The notes under the pieces were generated by a model. The model had not been told where the DNA came from. It saw only the letters and a list, made by a program, of their open reading frames with translations, and ran no database searches. From positions 496,001 to 560,000 of the forward strand of contig FP929003.1 in the NCBI GenBank assembly GCA_000196815.1: a stretch of DNA of 64,000 nucleotides, read 5' to 3'. Both the position numbers and the translations under genes were made by a program. This document shows, one piece after another, positions 14,799 through 24,030 of the stretch (position 1 is the first letter of the stretch; each line of letters starts with the position of its first letter). The DNA comes from Nitrospira defluvii (GTDB taxonomy: Bacteria; Nitrospirota; Nitrospiria; Nitrospirales; Nitrospiraceae).

Positions 14799-17648
14799 TT
14801 ACCGTCCTATCGAAGACTGGGATTGACCGGAGCCGGTGATGAACCAACGATCGACGATTTGCCGGAGTCTGGCTCCATCGAAAGGCTTCAGGAGGTAATC
14901 TTGAGCGCCGGATTCCACTGCCGCCATGGCACGATCCAGCGCCTCCACGGCCGTCATCATGACCACCGGCAACGTGGGGTGGGTGGGACGCAACTGTCGC
15001 AGGACTTCAAACCCGTCCAATTCCGGCAGGGCGATATCAAGCAACACTCCATCGACCGTGGTCTCCGCCAGCATGCGTAATGCGGCGCGACCGTCCGCCG
15101 CGGTGCAGACGTGAACGCCTTCCGCCTCCAAGCGATCCCGCAGCAGGTCGCAAATGTCAGGATCGTCGTCGACGACCAACACCGTGCGGCGAACGGCGGG
15201 CACTTGGCCGGCGGGAGATGGCTCGCGCGAATGCAGGGGGAGGGTGAAGGTAAACTCCGTTCCCTGATCCACCTCGCTACGAACCGTGATGCTGCCGCCG
15301 TGCAGATCGACCAAATCTTTGACGATCGCCAACCCGAGTCCCAATCCCTTGGTTTGGCTTCGCTCTTCTTGCTGCACTCGGAAGAACGGATCAAAGAGTT
15401 TGGGCAGTGCATCCGAAGGGATACCCTGGCCGTTATCACGGATGACGATACGAGCCATGTCGTGCGTATCGACCGAAAGCTCCACCGCGACCTGTCCCCC
15501 GTCAGGAGTGTACTTGATAGCATTATCCAATAAATTCGTCAAAATCTGGCTGAGCCGGTCCTGATCCGCCCACACCAGCAGTTCGGGATCCGGACTCTGA
15601 AGTTCGATGTTGAGATGCTTAGTGATGGCCAGCGGCAGGAGTTGTTCGACCACGTCGCTCACAAGCGTCGGAAGGCAAACCTGTTCGAAGGAGAGTACGA
15701 GTTTACCGGCCTCGACACGCGAGAGGTCCAGCAGGTCGGTGATCATGCGGGCAAGTCTGGTGCCGTTGGCTTTGATGCGGGTGAGGTACTGCTCCTGCTT
15801 CATATTGAGGGAACCGACGAGTCCCTCGAGCATATTGTCCGCGAAGCCGACGATACTGGTGAGCGGCGTTCGAAGCTCGTGGGACACATGGGCAAGAAAT
15901 TTCGATTTGAGCCGATCCATCTGCTTGAGTTGCGCATTGGCGGCTTCCAACTCCGCCGTCCGCTCGCGCACTCGAGCCTCCAGACCGGCATTCAACGATT
16001 CGATTTCACGATAGGCCTGGGCATTGTCCAGGGCGATGGCGACCTGGCTGGCGAGAGTGACCAGGACATCGAGATCGTCTTGGGTCAGGGCTTGATTGTG
16101 TGTGCGGTCGACCGAGAGGGAGCCGATGACGGCATCTTGAGTTTTGAGGGGAACGGTAATGAAGGATTTTACATTGACCATCGCGATCAATTTTTGATCG
16201 AACGGGTGCAGCCGGTCCCAGATTTCGTGAATGTTGTTCGTCAGCACGGGTTCGCCGCGCAGGAACACGGTCCCTTCGACACTGTTGGGGTCGGTAACGG
16301 GCACTTCCTGCGTCCGCAGAAAATCGGCGACCTCTTGCGGCATGCCACGCACTCGAAAGTCGTGCGACACGTTCCTCGTGCGATCGAACTGCGTGATCAT
16401 GGCGCGATCGTAGTGCAATTCACGGACGATCGTCTCTAACACATTGGTCAGTAACTCTTCCCGATCGAAGGTCGAACTGAACAACAGTCCTGCGCGGTGA
16501 AGTGTCGTCAGGTCGTTGATTTTTCGGCGTAAGGTCACGGCGGTACTCTGTTGCTCGAGGTAGGCCTCGCGCAATTCCTCGTGCCGCGCATCGACGACCT
16601 GCTCCTGATCCTTGATCAACCGTTGCAGCGGTTTGGCGGCTTGTCGCATGTGATTGGTGATCATCCACCACAACAGCGATGCTGGAACAGCCGCCAGCCC
16701 CAGAGCCTCCACCGTCGGCACGTCAGGCCGGCGAAGATGCAGGTAGGTGAAGGTGCCTCCCGCGACGAGCATCCACATGGCGAGCGGTACGGAACTGCGG
16801 ACTTGCGGCGTCCATGTGAATTCCCATTCGCAATAGGGATCGCCGTTGGCGGTGCAGGAGAGGTCCCTGACCGTGGCGGCCGGTGTACCGTGCAGTTGCG
16901 TCTGTACTCGCGCAATGCTGCTCTTGCAGGAGAGGCAGATGACATCCACGCACCGCTTCCGGTAGGGACCGAATTGCACAAGGGCCCGATCGGTGAATGT
17001 CATGCGGAGAACCGCCGAACGTCTGTTCACCCGGCCGACCTCGAATTCCAACACGCCCCGGACATACTTGCTGCCGAAATAGGGCCACATCTTGTAGAGC
17101 TGCGGGGTCGAAAACGGGCGACAGAGAATTTGGATCAGGGGGGGGACTTTCCTGTCCGTTCCCACGTTGACATGAAATTGAGGATCCCCGGACAGATGTT
17201 CGCAGAACTCCCTGAGGTAACAGACGAATTCGTAGGAGTAACTATTCCAGATATTGCGAAGCGAGTCGGGGGTGACGTGGTAAGTGCGGTCCGGAAGGCG
17301 GGCGTTGAGAAGGCGGCACAGTTCATCCAGCGCTTGTTCGGCAGCCTCCGTCCCGGCGGTGCGACTGAGATAGTCGAACATGTAGTCTACGTTGGACTGA
17401 ACGACGACTCCGCTGATGTCGCTGATCTTTTCGCCCTGGTCGTTGAGACCGAATGGGCGAAACTCCATGAACGGCCGTTCGAGAATGGAATGTTCTTTGG
17501 AGAGAAGGTCGGTCATGCGTGAGTCGCTCGATTCGGTGCTGGCTTCATTGGAGCGGCGTGCTCCGGTGACCGGGTCTGCCGGAGGCGAATCTTCAGCAAC
17601 GCCTCGGCCGATGGGCGCCAGGTCTTCCGGCCGTACTCCGCTATTCAA
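14799..17648 (-). CDS. Hybrid sensor histidine kinase with V4R-like sensor, GAF and receiver
   Basis: 949 residues. The N-terminal region (about 60-275) ends in a V4R-like signature (VRDLSCTANGDPYCEWEF, with CVDVICLSCKSS before it), a fold that binds small hydrophobic ligands in XylR-type sensors. Then come a hydrophobic hairpin (about 285-325), a coiled coil, a GAF domain (about 385-545), HisKA (HVSHELRTPLTSIVGF), HATPase (NLLDNAIKYTPDGG, GLGLGLAIVKDLV) and a C-terminal receiver (VVDDDPDICDLL, LLDIALPELDG, LLKPFDG) with all key residues. The TTG start overlaps the cytochrome gene's end by 8 nt; ATG 17519 is an alternative that removes a low-complexity leader. Co-transcribed with fadL-like and cytochrome genes; it has no separate cognate regulator here. 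Confidence 0.88.
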   Translation of the reverse strand: MNSGVRPEDLAPIGRGVAEDSPPADPVTGARRSNEASTESSDSRMTDLLSKEHSILERPFMEFRPFGLNDQGEKISDISGVVVQSNVDYMFDYLSRTAGTEAAEQALDELCRLLNARLPDRTYHVTPDSLRNIWNSYSYEFVCYLREFCEHLSGDPQFHVNVGTDRKVPPLIQILCRPFSTPQLYKMWPYFGSKYVRGVLEFEVGRVNRRSAVLRMTFTDRALVQFGPYRKRCVDVICLSCKSSIARVQTQLHGTPAATVRDLSCTANGDPYCEWEFTWTPQVRSSVPLAMWMLVAGGTFTYLHLRRPDVPTVEALGLAAVPASLLWWMITNHMRQAAKPLQRLIKDQEQVVDARHEELREAYLEQQSTAVTLRRKINDLTTLHRAGLLFSSTFDREELLTNVLETIVRELHYDRAMITQFDRTRNVSHDFRVRGMPQEVADFLRTQEVPVTDPNSVEGTVFLRGEPVLTNNIHEIWDRLHPFDQKLIAMVNVKSFITVPLKTQDAVIGSLSVDRTHNQALTQDDLDVLVTLASQVAIALDNAQAYREIESLNAGLEARVRERTAELEAANAQLKQMDRLKSKFLAHVSHELRTPLTSIVGFADNMLEGLVGSLNMKQEQYLTRIKANGTRLARMITDLLDLSRVEAGKLVLSFEQVCLPTLVSDVVEQLLPLAITKHLNIELQSPDPELLVWADQDRLSQILTNLLDNAIKYTPDGGQVAVELSVDTHDMARIVIRDNGQGIPSDALPKLFDPFFRVQQEERSQTKGLGLGLAIVKDLVDLHGGSITVRSEVDQGTEFTFTLPLHSREPSPAGQVPAVRRTVLVVDDDPDICDLLRDRLEAEGVHVCTAADGRAALRMLAETTVDGVLLDIALPELDGFEVLRQLRPTHPTLPVVMMTAVEALDRAMAAVESGAQDYLLKPFDGARLRQIVDRWFITGSGQSQSSIGR

Positions 17649-19419
17649 GATCTCGACAGATCGGGGCGTTCGTCATTACCAATCGATCAAGGTCACAGGT
17701 CTTGAGATATTCAATAATGGCCCATCGGTCTGACTCGGGGATCTTACATCCCAGCACGCCGCTGCTCTTCGAACTCTCGCAATCCAAGGTATCTGCAAAC
17801 TCGTGCCCCTTGTTGCCATTGCCCGGCAATTGGGTTCTGTACTCGAATCCTCCGAGGAGATCTCGACCGGCCGGCGCACCGGTACATTCTTCGACGGCAA
17901 AGCCCACGTGTTTCGGATCAAATTCCATATTCGGACTCACATAGAAGCAGGCATGCCGCTCTTTGGCAGGAGAGAGCAACTCATAGAGGTTTGGGACTGA
18001 GCCATTATGGAGAAACGGGGCTGTGGCCCATACGGCCAGATGCGGGCGGGCGATATATTGGGCGGTATCCCGCCAGATATTCGTGCGGTGTTGGTATTCC
18101 CGATCTTCTCCGGCCCCATTTGCCGCCATGAGTTCAGTGGTGATGAGTTGCGAGGCCTCTCTCGCGGACAGCCGTCCATGCCCCAACAAGCCTGTGTCCA
18201 CGGTGCGGCGGGAAAAGTTTTCCAGATACAGCGAGTCAGTGCCAATTTCTTTTAGTGGCACCATGGTGACATGCAGGTTGGGACCGTCTGGAGAAGGGGA
18301 GGGGATTTTTGTGGCGACATGGCAATGGGCGCACAGGTTCTGAATTCCTTTACGTTTGTCGCCATGGTACAGCTCTTTGCCGCGGGCGGCTAACTCTCGA
18401 TTGATGGCGGGGAAGAAGGTCGGCCAGTGCGGCGGGAACAATCGGCGAGCCAGCGTCTCCAGCTTCTTGAGGGAGCTGATATCAACCGAAGAGCGAAAAA
18501 TGTCTTTTCGGTCTTCAGGCAGCGAGACTCCAGGTTGGGCCCAGGCAAACAGACCGGCATTGACGCCGATGACTTGCGCGATATTTCTCGCGAGCGGATG
18601 CTGAATAGATCCTGCCCACTGGACCCAGTCATACTCCCACACGCCCCATAATGGGGGAATGCTCACCGAGGCATTAGCGGGTCTGAGGTTATCGGGATTG
18701 AGCGGGCCGAAGACCGTGTTGCCCCCCCGGCCGAGCGCATCGAATCGGCCCGGTCCCCACTGTTCCGGCGAAAGATCTTTGCTTCCGCGGGTAATCAGTA
18801 TTTGAGTGCGCGTCTCTACCTCCACCGCCAGTGCGGTGAGCGTGTATGCGGTTGTGGCTTCCTCTCGGCGCGACAAGACACGGCCGGCGAACGTCTTGAA
18901 TGGCTCAGGCGGATCCAACTCTTTCAGGCTCTTATGGAATTCGGCTCCGTCGGAAGGGATAAGCATAGCGAGCCGCTTGAGTAGGACGGCCAGGAAGTGA
19001 GCGTTGTATTGCAGTGAGGGGCCGCCCTCGATACGCATCGATTGGCCTTTGTAGGTGAGCTGGGTCGTGTGGCAAAAGGCGCAGGTGAGGCCGGCCTGAG
19101 CGGTTGAAATGGTTGTCCCTTCCGTCTTTGAGAAACCGATCGGAAGTTTGTCCGGATGGCCTGGGTCTGCAATGAGACCGGTGGCGGCAAATCCTTTTGC
19201 GAGAGAGTCATCTGTCAGCGCAACCAGCCAGTCATAGGGAATGAGTTGAGTTCCGGCCGACGTGCGGTGCCACTCTTGCAACTCCTGGTCGGTCAACCCT
19301 TGAGTGGTGATCAGGTCGACATTTTGTGTTGGAGGTTGGTCCAGTGCCCGACAATGTACGGGTGACAATGCAAGTAGAAGTCCACCAAGGGCAAGGATGC
19401 GGTGCAGACGGTAAGACAT
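17641..19419 (-). CDS. Secreted dihaem c-type cytochrome, RoxA/peroxidase-like
   Basis: 592 residues with a signal peptide (ILALGGLLLALSPVHCRA) and two CxxCH haem sites: CAFCH near residue 120 and CAHCH near residue 360. The conserved WATAPFLHNGSVPNLYELL block is shared by bacterial dihaem peroxidases, MauG and rubber oxygenases, and SIPPLWGVWEYDWVQW with NIAQVIGVNAGLFAW resembles RoxA-type proteins. Length also fits RoxA (near 650) better than classic CcpA (near 330). AGGAGATGACGC precedes the ATG. It is the first gene of an operon with the V4R-like kinase and a FadL transporter. Either peroxide reduction or oxygenation of a hydrophobic substrate is possible. Confidence 0.85.
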   Translation of the reverse strand: MSYRLHRILALGGLLLALSPVHCRALDQPPTQNVDLITTQGLTDQELQEWHRTSAGTQLIPYDWLVALTDDSLAKGFAATGLIADPGHPDKLPIGFSKTEGTTISTAQAGLTCAFCHTTQLTYKGQSMRIEGGPSLQYNAHFLAVLLKRLAMLIPSDGAEFHKSLKELDPPEPFKTFAGRVLSRREEATTAYTLTALAVEVETRTQILITRGSKDLSPEQWGPGRFDALGRGGNTVFGPLNPDNLRPANASVSIPPLWGVWEYDWVQWAGSIQHPLARNIAQVIGVNAGLFAWAQPGVSLPEDRKDIFRSSVDISSLKKLETLARRLFPPHWPTFFPAINRELAARGKELYHGDKRKGIQNLCAHCHVATKIPSPSPDGPNLHVTMVPLKEIGTDSLYLENFSRRTVDTGLLGHGRLSAREASQLITTELMAANGAGEDREYQHRTNIWRDTAQYIARPHLAVWATAPFLHNGSVPNLYELLSPAKERHACFYVSPNMEFDPKHVGFAVEECTGAPAGRDLLGGFEYRTQLPGNGNKGHEFADTLDCESSKSSGVLGCKIPESDRWAIIEYLKTCDLDRLVMTNAPICRDLE

Positions 19420-19766
19420 GCGTCATCTCCTCATGATGAGCGAGCCCACTGGAGCAGGTAACACATTGCTCCGACTGGTGATGAGCCAGGTTAGGGATGC
19501 GATCCTTGAAGCGATCATCGAGACCGTGACCATGGTTCGAGCAATCCCGCGTCCCTGCTGTACGGGAAGCAACTCATATGCCATGCGCGCGGAAGCCTAC
19601 CTGGATCACCAAACGAATGCCAATGAATTTTTGGCCAGGTCGAGGAGGCGTGAACGGATAGGAGATCCGTTCAGCCCGGTGAATCGATTGGAACCTTGTT
19701 TCGACGAGTCGGATATCTGAAGCGGTGTCAGTCCGGTACGAGAGGGGGTAGTCTTCTGAGTCGAGC
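19420..19766. other. Intergenic stretch without a recognised gene
   Basis: Holds the ribosome site of the cytochrome gene at its left end. Short open frames on both strands lack ribosome sites and family features. No sigma-54 element or dyad of the type found elsewhere in this window. Confidence 0.5.
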
Positions 19767-20282
19767 CTACTGATGCAGATGTTTCATGGCAGCGGCGCAG
19801 AGGATGATGAAGAAGCCCATCCAGAGCGCTGCGCGTTGAAACGGGATCGATTCGTAGTTTTCGCCTTCCTCTTCCTCGTCCTGATCCGATTTGAAAATGA
19901 CGGTATAGAGGAACAGCGTGAGGAGGCACAGAACCAGAATCAGCTTAACGCAGAAAATCCAGAGGTACTTGGGATGGTTCTGCATGCCCTGGCCCGTCTG
20001 CGAGACGAAGATCTGATTGACGTAGTGGAGGTTGATGCCGCCGGTGAACAGCAGGACGACCAGCAGGATCCCCGCCACCCGCTTATAATGCTTGTAAAAC
20101 GCGTCGGTAATCGGGCGAACATATTCCTTGGGCAGGGCGGCTTCACGGAGCCCCGGCTTAACGGCCATCACGATGAACGCGAGCCCGCCGATCCAGATCA
20201 CGGCTGAGAGGAGATGGAACCAGTGATTGACGATCGGAATCAGCTGATTCAGATCGAGGAAGATGCTTTGTACGGAATCCAT
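19767..20282 (-). CDS. CopD-like four-helix membrane protein
   Basis: 171 residues with four predicted membrane helices (for example WFHLLSAVIWIGGLAFIVMA, VAGILLVVLLFTGGINLHYV, LWIFCVKLILVLCLLTLFLY and a last one near LWMGFFIILCAAAM) and histidines near helix ends that could bind haem (NHWFHLL, MKHLH). The HLLSAVIWIGG start is typical of CopD-related and other cytochrome-b-like inner-membrane proteins. An acidic cytoplasmic loop (SDQDEEEEGENYE) separates helices three and four. It lies 68 nt below the PCP_red radical SAM gene on the same strand. The precise function is unknown; a redox or haem-linked role is inference. Confidence 0.75.
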   Translation of the reverse strand: MDSVQSIFLDLNQLIPIVNHWFHLLSAVIWIGGLAFIVMAVKPGLREAALPKEYVRPITDAFYKHYKRVAGILLVVLLFTGGINLHYVNQIFVSQTGQGMQNHPKYLWIFCVKLILVLCLLTLFLYTVIFKSDQDEEEEGENYESIPFQRAALWMGFFIILCAAAMKHLHQ

Positions 20283-20350
20283 TATTGATTGGTCAGGGCG
20301 ACCAGCGAAAGTAGCTGGGGCTACGGAAGATTCTGTATGGCGCCCGGCTC

Positions 20351-21754
20351 CTAGTCCTTCCCTCGCATATCGAAATTGAAGACCGGCGCGTCGTTTCCAA
20401 AGCGCTTTTTTCGCAGCTCTTCCATCAACTCAACGGTAATCATCGCGATTCCGGTTTCTCTCGCATGGCGCTCTACGCCCTTCTTGACCATGGCCCGCAG
20501 GAAATAGGGGATTCGGCTGAGTCGAAGCGCCGAGGCCTCGTCCCATGCGATATCGGTTTCTTCCGGAGTGTTGAAGGCGACTTTGATCTTGTCTCCGCCC
20601 TTGGGGGTATACAGGCACCATTGGTCTTCGTCGAGCCAGTCGCCGTGGTCGACGTAGGGTCGAGCCCGACAGCCGCCGCAGATGTCCGTGTACTCGCAAT
20701 CGCCGCATTTGCCCTTGAGTTGGGGGTAGCGGAAGGAATTGAACACGTCCGAGCGTTCCCACAAATCGACAAAACTTGTCTCGCGAACATTTCCGGCCGA
20801 TAGCGGCATGTAGGGACAGGGGGTCAGTTCCCCGTTCGGAGTGACTCGTGCGTAATTCGTCCCTGCCAGACAGCCTCCGCCCATATATCCGGTGGCTTTG
20901 GTCAGAGGGGAATTGGGATCTTTTTCGTAGGCCAGTCGCTTGAAATGCGGAGCGCAACGGGCGCGTACCAGCATATCTTTGTACTGGTCCTGGCAATCCA
21001 CAAGATAGCCCAGCACTTCTTCGTATTGCTGGGGTGTGATGTCCGTCAGTTCTTCGCCGCGTCCGGTGCAGACCATGAAGAACACATTCAGGACCCGTGC
21101 GCCAAGGGTATGGGCCCATTCCACGACTGCAGGCAATTCCTGATAGTTCATGGGCTGCGCACTGAAGTGAACCTGGAACTGTAGACCGTTGCGCTTGCAG
21201 GCCTCGATGCCCGCTAATGCGCTCGCAAAGGCACCGGGAACGCCGCGGAACTTGTCGTGCTTGTCCGGATCAAGCGAGTCGATGCTGATGCCGACGCCCA
21301 TGACGCCGATTTCGACCAGCGTTTTTGCCATGCGATCGTTGATCAACATGCCATTGGTGCCGAACACGACGATGAAGCCGAGCCCCACGGCATGTCGGGC
21401 GATGTCCAGGATGTCGGGACGCACCAGCGGTTCTCCGCCGGTGATCACCAGCAGGCATCCCTTGTTCACCTCGGCAATTTGATCGATGAGACGGAAGCAT
21501 TCCTCCGTACTGAGCTCATCGGACCCGCCGCCGGCTTTGGTCGTAGCATCGAGATAACAGTGATCACACTTGAGATTGCAGCGCTTGGTGAGGTTTAGCG
21601 CGACGAGATACGGTTTGAAGTCATCAACCGTGCGACCGTCGTTCGGCGCAGCCGAAGGAGAGGTCGGGGAGATGAACTTCGAGATTTGCTGCTGGAGAGA
21701 CTCCAGCTTGTCTCCGAGGAACGGGAAATTGAGTACCGGCAGTGATTTTCCCAT
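20351..21754 (-). CDS. Radical SAM/SPASM enzyme with C-terminal PCP_red domain
   Basis: 467 residues. The radical SAM core carries the cluster motif CNLKCDHC followed by the ITGGEPL strand; a SPASM-like region supplies more cysteines (GGGCLAGTNYARVTPNGEL, CPYMPLSAGN, CGDCEYTDICGGCRARP). The order and motifs resemble the NirJ/AhbD group, which modify haem side chains. The C-terminal 80 residues (WDEASALRLSRIPYFLRAMV, ERHARETGIAMITVELM) are a PCP_red module, first known as the tail of light-independent protochlorophyllide reductase. The ATG overlaps the stop of the upstream Usp-PCP_red gene in a TGATG junction, so the two are translationally coupled. A tetrapyrrole-related reaction is likely, though not proven. 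Confidence 0.88.
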   Translation of the reverse strand: MGKSLPVLNFPFLGDKLESLQQQISKFISPTSPSAAPNDGRTVDDFKPYLVALNLTKRCNLKCDHCYLDATTKAGGGSDELSTEECFRLIDQIAEVNKGCLLVITGGEPLVRPDILDIARHAVGLGFIVVFGTNGMLINDRMAKTLVEIGVMGVGISIDSLDPDKHDKFRGVPGAFASALAGIEACKRNGLQFQVHFSAQPMNYQELPAVVEWAHTLGARVLNVFFMVCTGRGEELTDITPQQYEEVLGYLVDCQDQYKDMLVRARCAPHFKRLAYEKDPNSPLTKATGYMGGGCLAGTNYARVTPNGELTPCPYMPLSAGNVRETSFVDLWERSDVFNSFRYPQLKGKCGDCEYTDICGGCRARPYVDHGDWLDEDQWCLYTPKGGDKIKVAFNTPEETDIAWDEASALRLSRIPYFLRAMVKKGVERHARETGIAMITVELMEELRKKRFGNDAPVFNFDMRGKD

Positions 21755-23865
21755 CACCGGTTCGCCCCGGTTTTGCTGGAGGAGCCGGTCAGGTTGGCAA
21801 TCATGTCTTTCAGATTGCCGGTCTTCATGGCATCGGCCATGTAGCCCTTCGCCTGTTCGATTCCTTCAGTTGCTACTTCCAGGGTGATGACCGTCGTGCC
21901 GATCTTATCGGCATGTTTCTCGATCAGGGCCTTGGTGCATTCCCGCATGAACCCTTCCGGTGCGCGATCCAAACGGCCCTGAGCATCCGGCGTCCAGGTA
22001 TAGGGCGACACGGTTTCCTGAGGAGCCGGAGCCGGTTCTTCGCCATGGCCGTTCTTAGCATGAGCGTCGGTTCCGTTGGTTTCGACTGCTGCAGGGGATT
22101 GTTGAGGAGTGGTTCCCGTCCCCTTGTTTGCAAAGATGGGCGTATAGTCTTCGGCTGCCGCCTCTTGAATCATCGGACCGGCATATTCCAGCGTAATCGT
22201 AGTCATGCCGAGCTTGCGGGCGCTCTTCTCGATCTTCGCTTTGGCGCGACGGCGTTGGAACCCGGCCGGTACGGCGCGAATCGCTTCCTTCGCATCCTTA
22301 GTCCACTGCATCGGGATATCGTCATAGGCCACATCGGTTTCAAGCCCACCTTCGGCCTTAGCGGCCGCTTCGAAGATGGTCTTGTCGACTTGCTTGAAGC
22401 GATCCCCTTCGGCGCTGCACACCGGGCACTTCACGGGGGTGTCGCCCTTTCCGATATATCCGCATCCGTCGCAGACAAAGTAGTTCTGGCTCATTCGATC
22501 CAGGTAGGCCTGCGTCCCGGGGCTGTGGGCGGGTTTTTCCTCCACAACTTGGGTCATCATCCCGCTCAGAGTGGAGCCCATCAGGTCCTGTGCGACTGAA
22601 TCGTCGGCCTGCATCTTGTCGCGATCGATTCCGGCGGCATCCAGATTCCCGCCCAGCGCCCGCATCGCGTCCATCGCTCCTTTGGGGAGAATGTGGCCGA
22701 CGGCAGAATCGACGACCGTATTGCTGATAATCGTGTGGCCCTTCTCAATGGCGTACCGGTGAATGGCGGTCTTCGCGACTCCACGGGCAAACACGGGAAT
22801 TCGTTCCATCCGGCGCAAGGCTTCTTCGGTCCAGGCGATGGTGTATTCCGCTTGCGTATCGATCGGTGGCACATACTTCCGATTCGACACCAGGATGTTG
22901 CAGGAGGCGGAACGGAGCAGATTTTCCGTGTTGCTGCCGATATCCATATCCTCGTCGCTGTGGACGCCGATGCGACCCACGATGAGCAGCCACGGATTTT
23001 CTTTCCGCACATATTGAATGATCTTTTCGAAGGCTTTCCCGTCCAGGAGGGTCGTTTTTACATCGGTCTGCTCGGCTTGGGCGATCTCGCGGGAGATATC
23101 CAGGTGCGACTGATAAATCTTTGCCAAACCGCTGTCGATGACTTCTTCGTGCAGCTTCTCCTGTTCCTTGAAGCGGAAGACCTTGCCGGCCTCTTCGTTG
23201 AGGACGCCGGAAATGCTGTGGAACGCCGCGTAGTGGAAGTAGGGATCGAAGGCGGAGATGGCTTCGACCGGCACGTTAAACGCTTTGCCTAACGCCAAAC
23301 CCGTCATGAGTCCGCCGAAGGAGTAGGGGCTGCCGTCCACGGCCACGACGATCTTGCCGGTACCGACCGGAGTCGGCTGCTTGATGATCAACATGTCGGA
23401 GTTGCGCACGCGTCGCAGCACCCGCTCGGTGTTGCTGCCGATCACGCTGTCCTTGACCGCTCCGACTCCCAAGGCTCCCATGATGACGAGATCATAGGCA
23501 TTGGTGTTGATGTCCTCTGCCAGCACTTTCCAATTGCGCCCTTCTAAGGAACGGCGTTCGACAGGCAGGTTTGCCTCGTTGCACTTTTTGTCAACGTAGT
23601 CGAGGTAGGAATCTGTGATGATTTGGAGTCCGCGGGTAATCAGCGAATCGTGGATCTGGCGCTGGCGATCGAGTTCCTTCTCGTCGTGATATTCCTCGGG
23701 AAGGCCAGCCTCCATCTGCTTGAAACGCTTATCGTGCATCTTGGCCGCGTAGACGTGGCTGCCCACAATCTTTGAGCCGTAGGTTTTCGCCAATTCGACT
23801 CCAACGTCGACGGCTGTATTGGAATGGTCGGAATTATCGACCGGGATATAGATGGTCTTGTACAT
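21754..23865 (-). CDS. Tandem universal stress protein fused to three PCP_red modules and a rubredoxin-like knuckle
   Basis: 703 residues in a rare order: two UspA domains (about 1-165 and 170-335), each with the ATP-type motif (GALGVGAVKDSVIGS and GRIGVHSDEDMDIGS); PCP_red module one (about 343-392); a zinc-ribbon or rubredoxin-like knuckle with Cys465, Cys468, Cys480 and Cys483 (CDGCGY, CPVC); PCP_red modules two (519-570) and three (622-675), joined by a Pro/Ala-rich linker. AGGAGG is 8 nt before the ATG. It is coupled to the radical SAM gene that carries a fourth PCP_red module. A cytoplasmic role linking nucleotide sensing to a tetrapyrrole or redox partner is inference. Confidence 0.9.
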   Translation of the reverse strand: MYKTIYIPVDNSDHSNTAVDVGVELAKTYGSKIVGSHVYAAKMHDKRFKQMEAGLPEEYHDEKELDRQRQIHDSLITRGLQIITDSYLDYVDKKCNEANLPVERRSLEGRNWKVLAEDINTNAYDLVIMGALGVGAVKDSVIGSNTERVLRRVRNSDMLIIKQPTPVGTGKIVVAVDGSPYSFGGLMTGLALGKAFNVPVEAISAFDPYFHYAAFHSISGVLNEEAGKVFRFKEQEKLHEEVIDSGLAKIYQSHLDISREIAQAEQTDVKTTLLDGKAFEKIIQYVRKENPWLLIVGRIGVHSDEDMDIGSNTENLLRSASCNILVSNRKYVPPIDTQAEYTIAWTEEALRRMERIPVFARGVAKTAIHRYAIEKGHTIISNTVVDSAVGHILPKGAMDAMRALGGNLDAAGIDRDKMQADDSVAQDLMGSTLSGMMTQVVEEKPAHSPGTQAYLDRMSQNYFVCDGCGYIGKGDTPVKCPVCSAEGDRFKQVDKTIFEAAAKAEGGLETDVAYDDIPMQWTKDAKEAIRAVPAGFQRRRAKAKIEKSARKLGMTTITLEYAGPMIQEAAAEDYTPIFANKGTGTTPQQSPAAVETNGTDAHAKNGHGEEPAPAPQETVSPYTWTPDAQGRLDRAPEGFMRECTKALIEKHADKIGTTVITLEVATEGIEQAKGYMADAMKTGNLKDMIANLTGSSSKTGANR

Positions 23866-24030
23866 CGAGACGCCTCCTAGGCAAACACTCTACAGGGGGA
23901 TGAGATCAGAGAACCGCCAAGAATTCAAACGGTTGAATGGAACTTTACCCCAAAAGAAGCGGCATGATAGCACCGTGTTCTCGGGGAATGCAAGCAAACC
24001 GAGGGGTGTGCATAGGCCTGTGAATAACGG

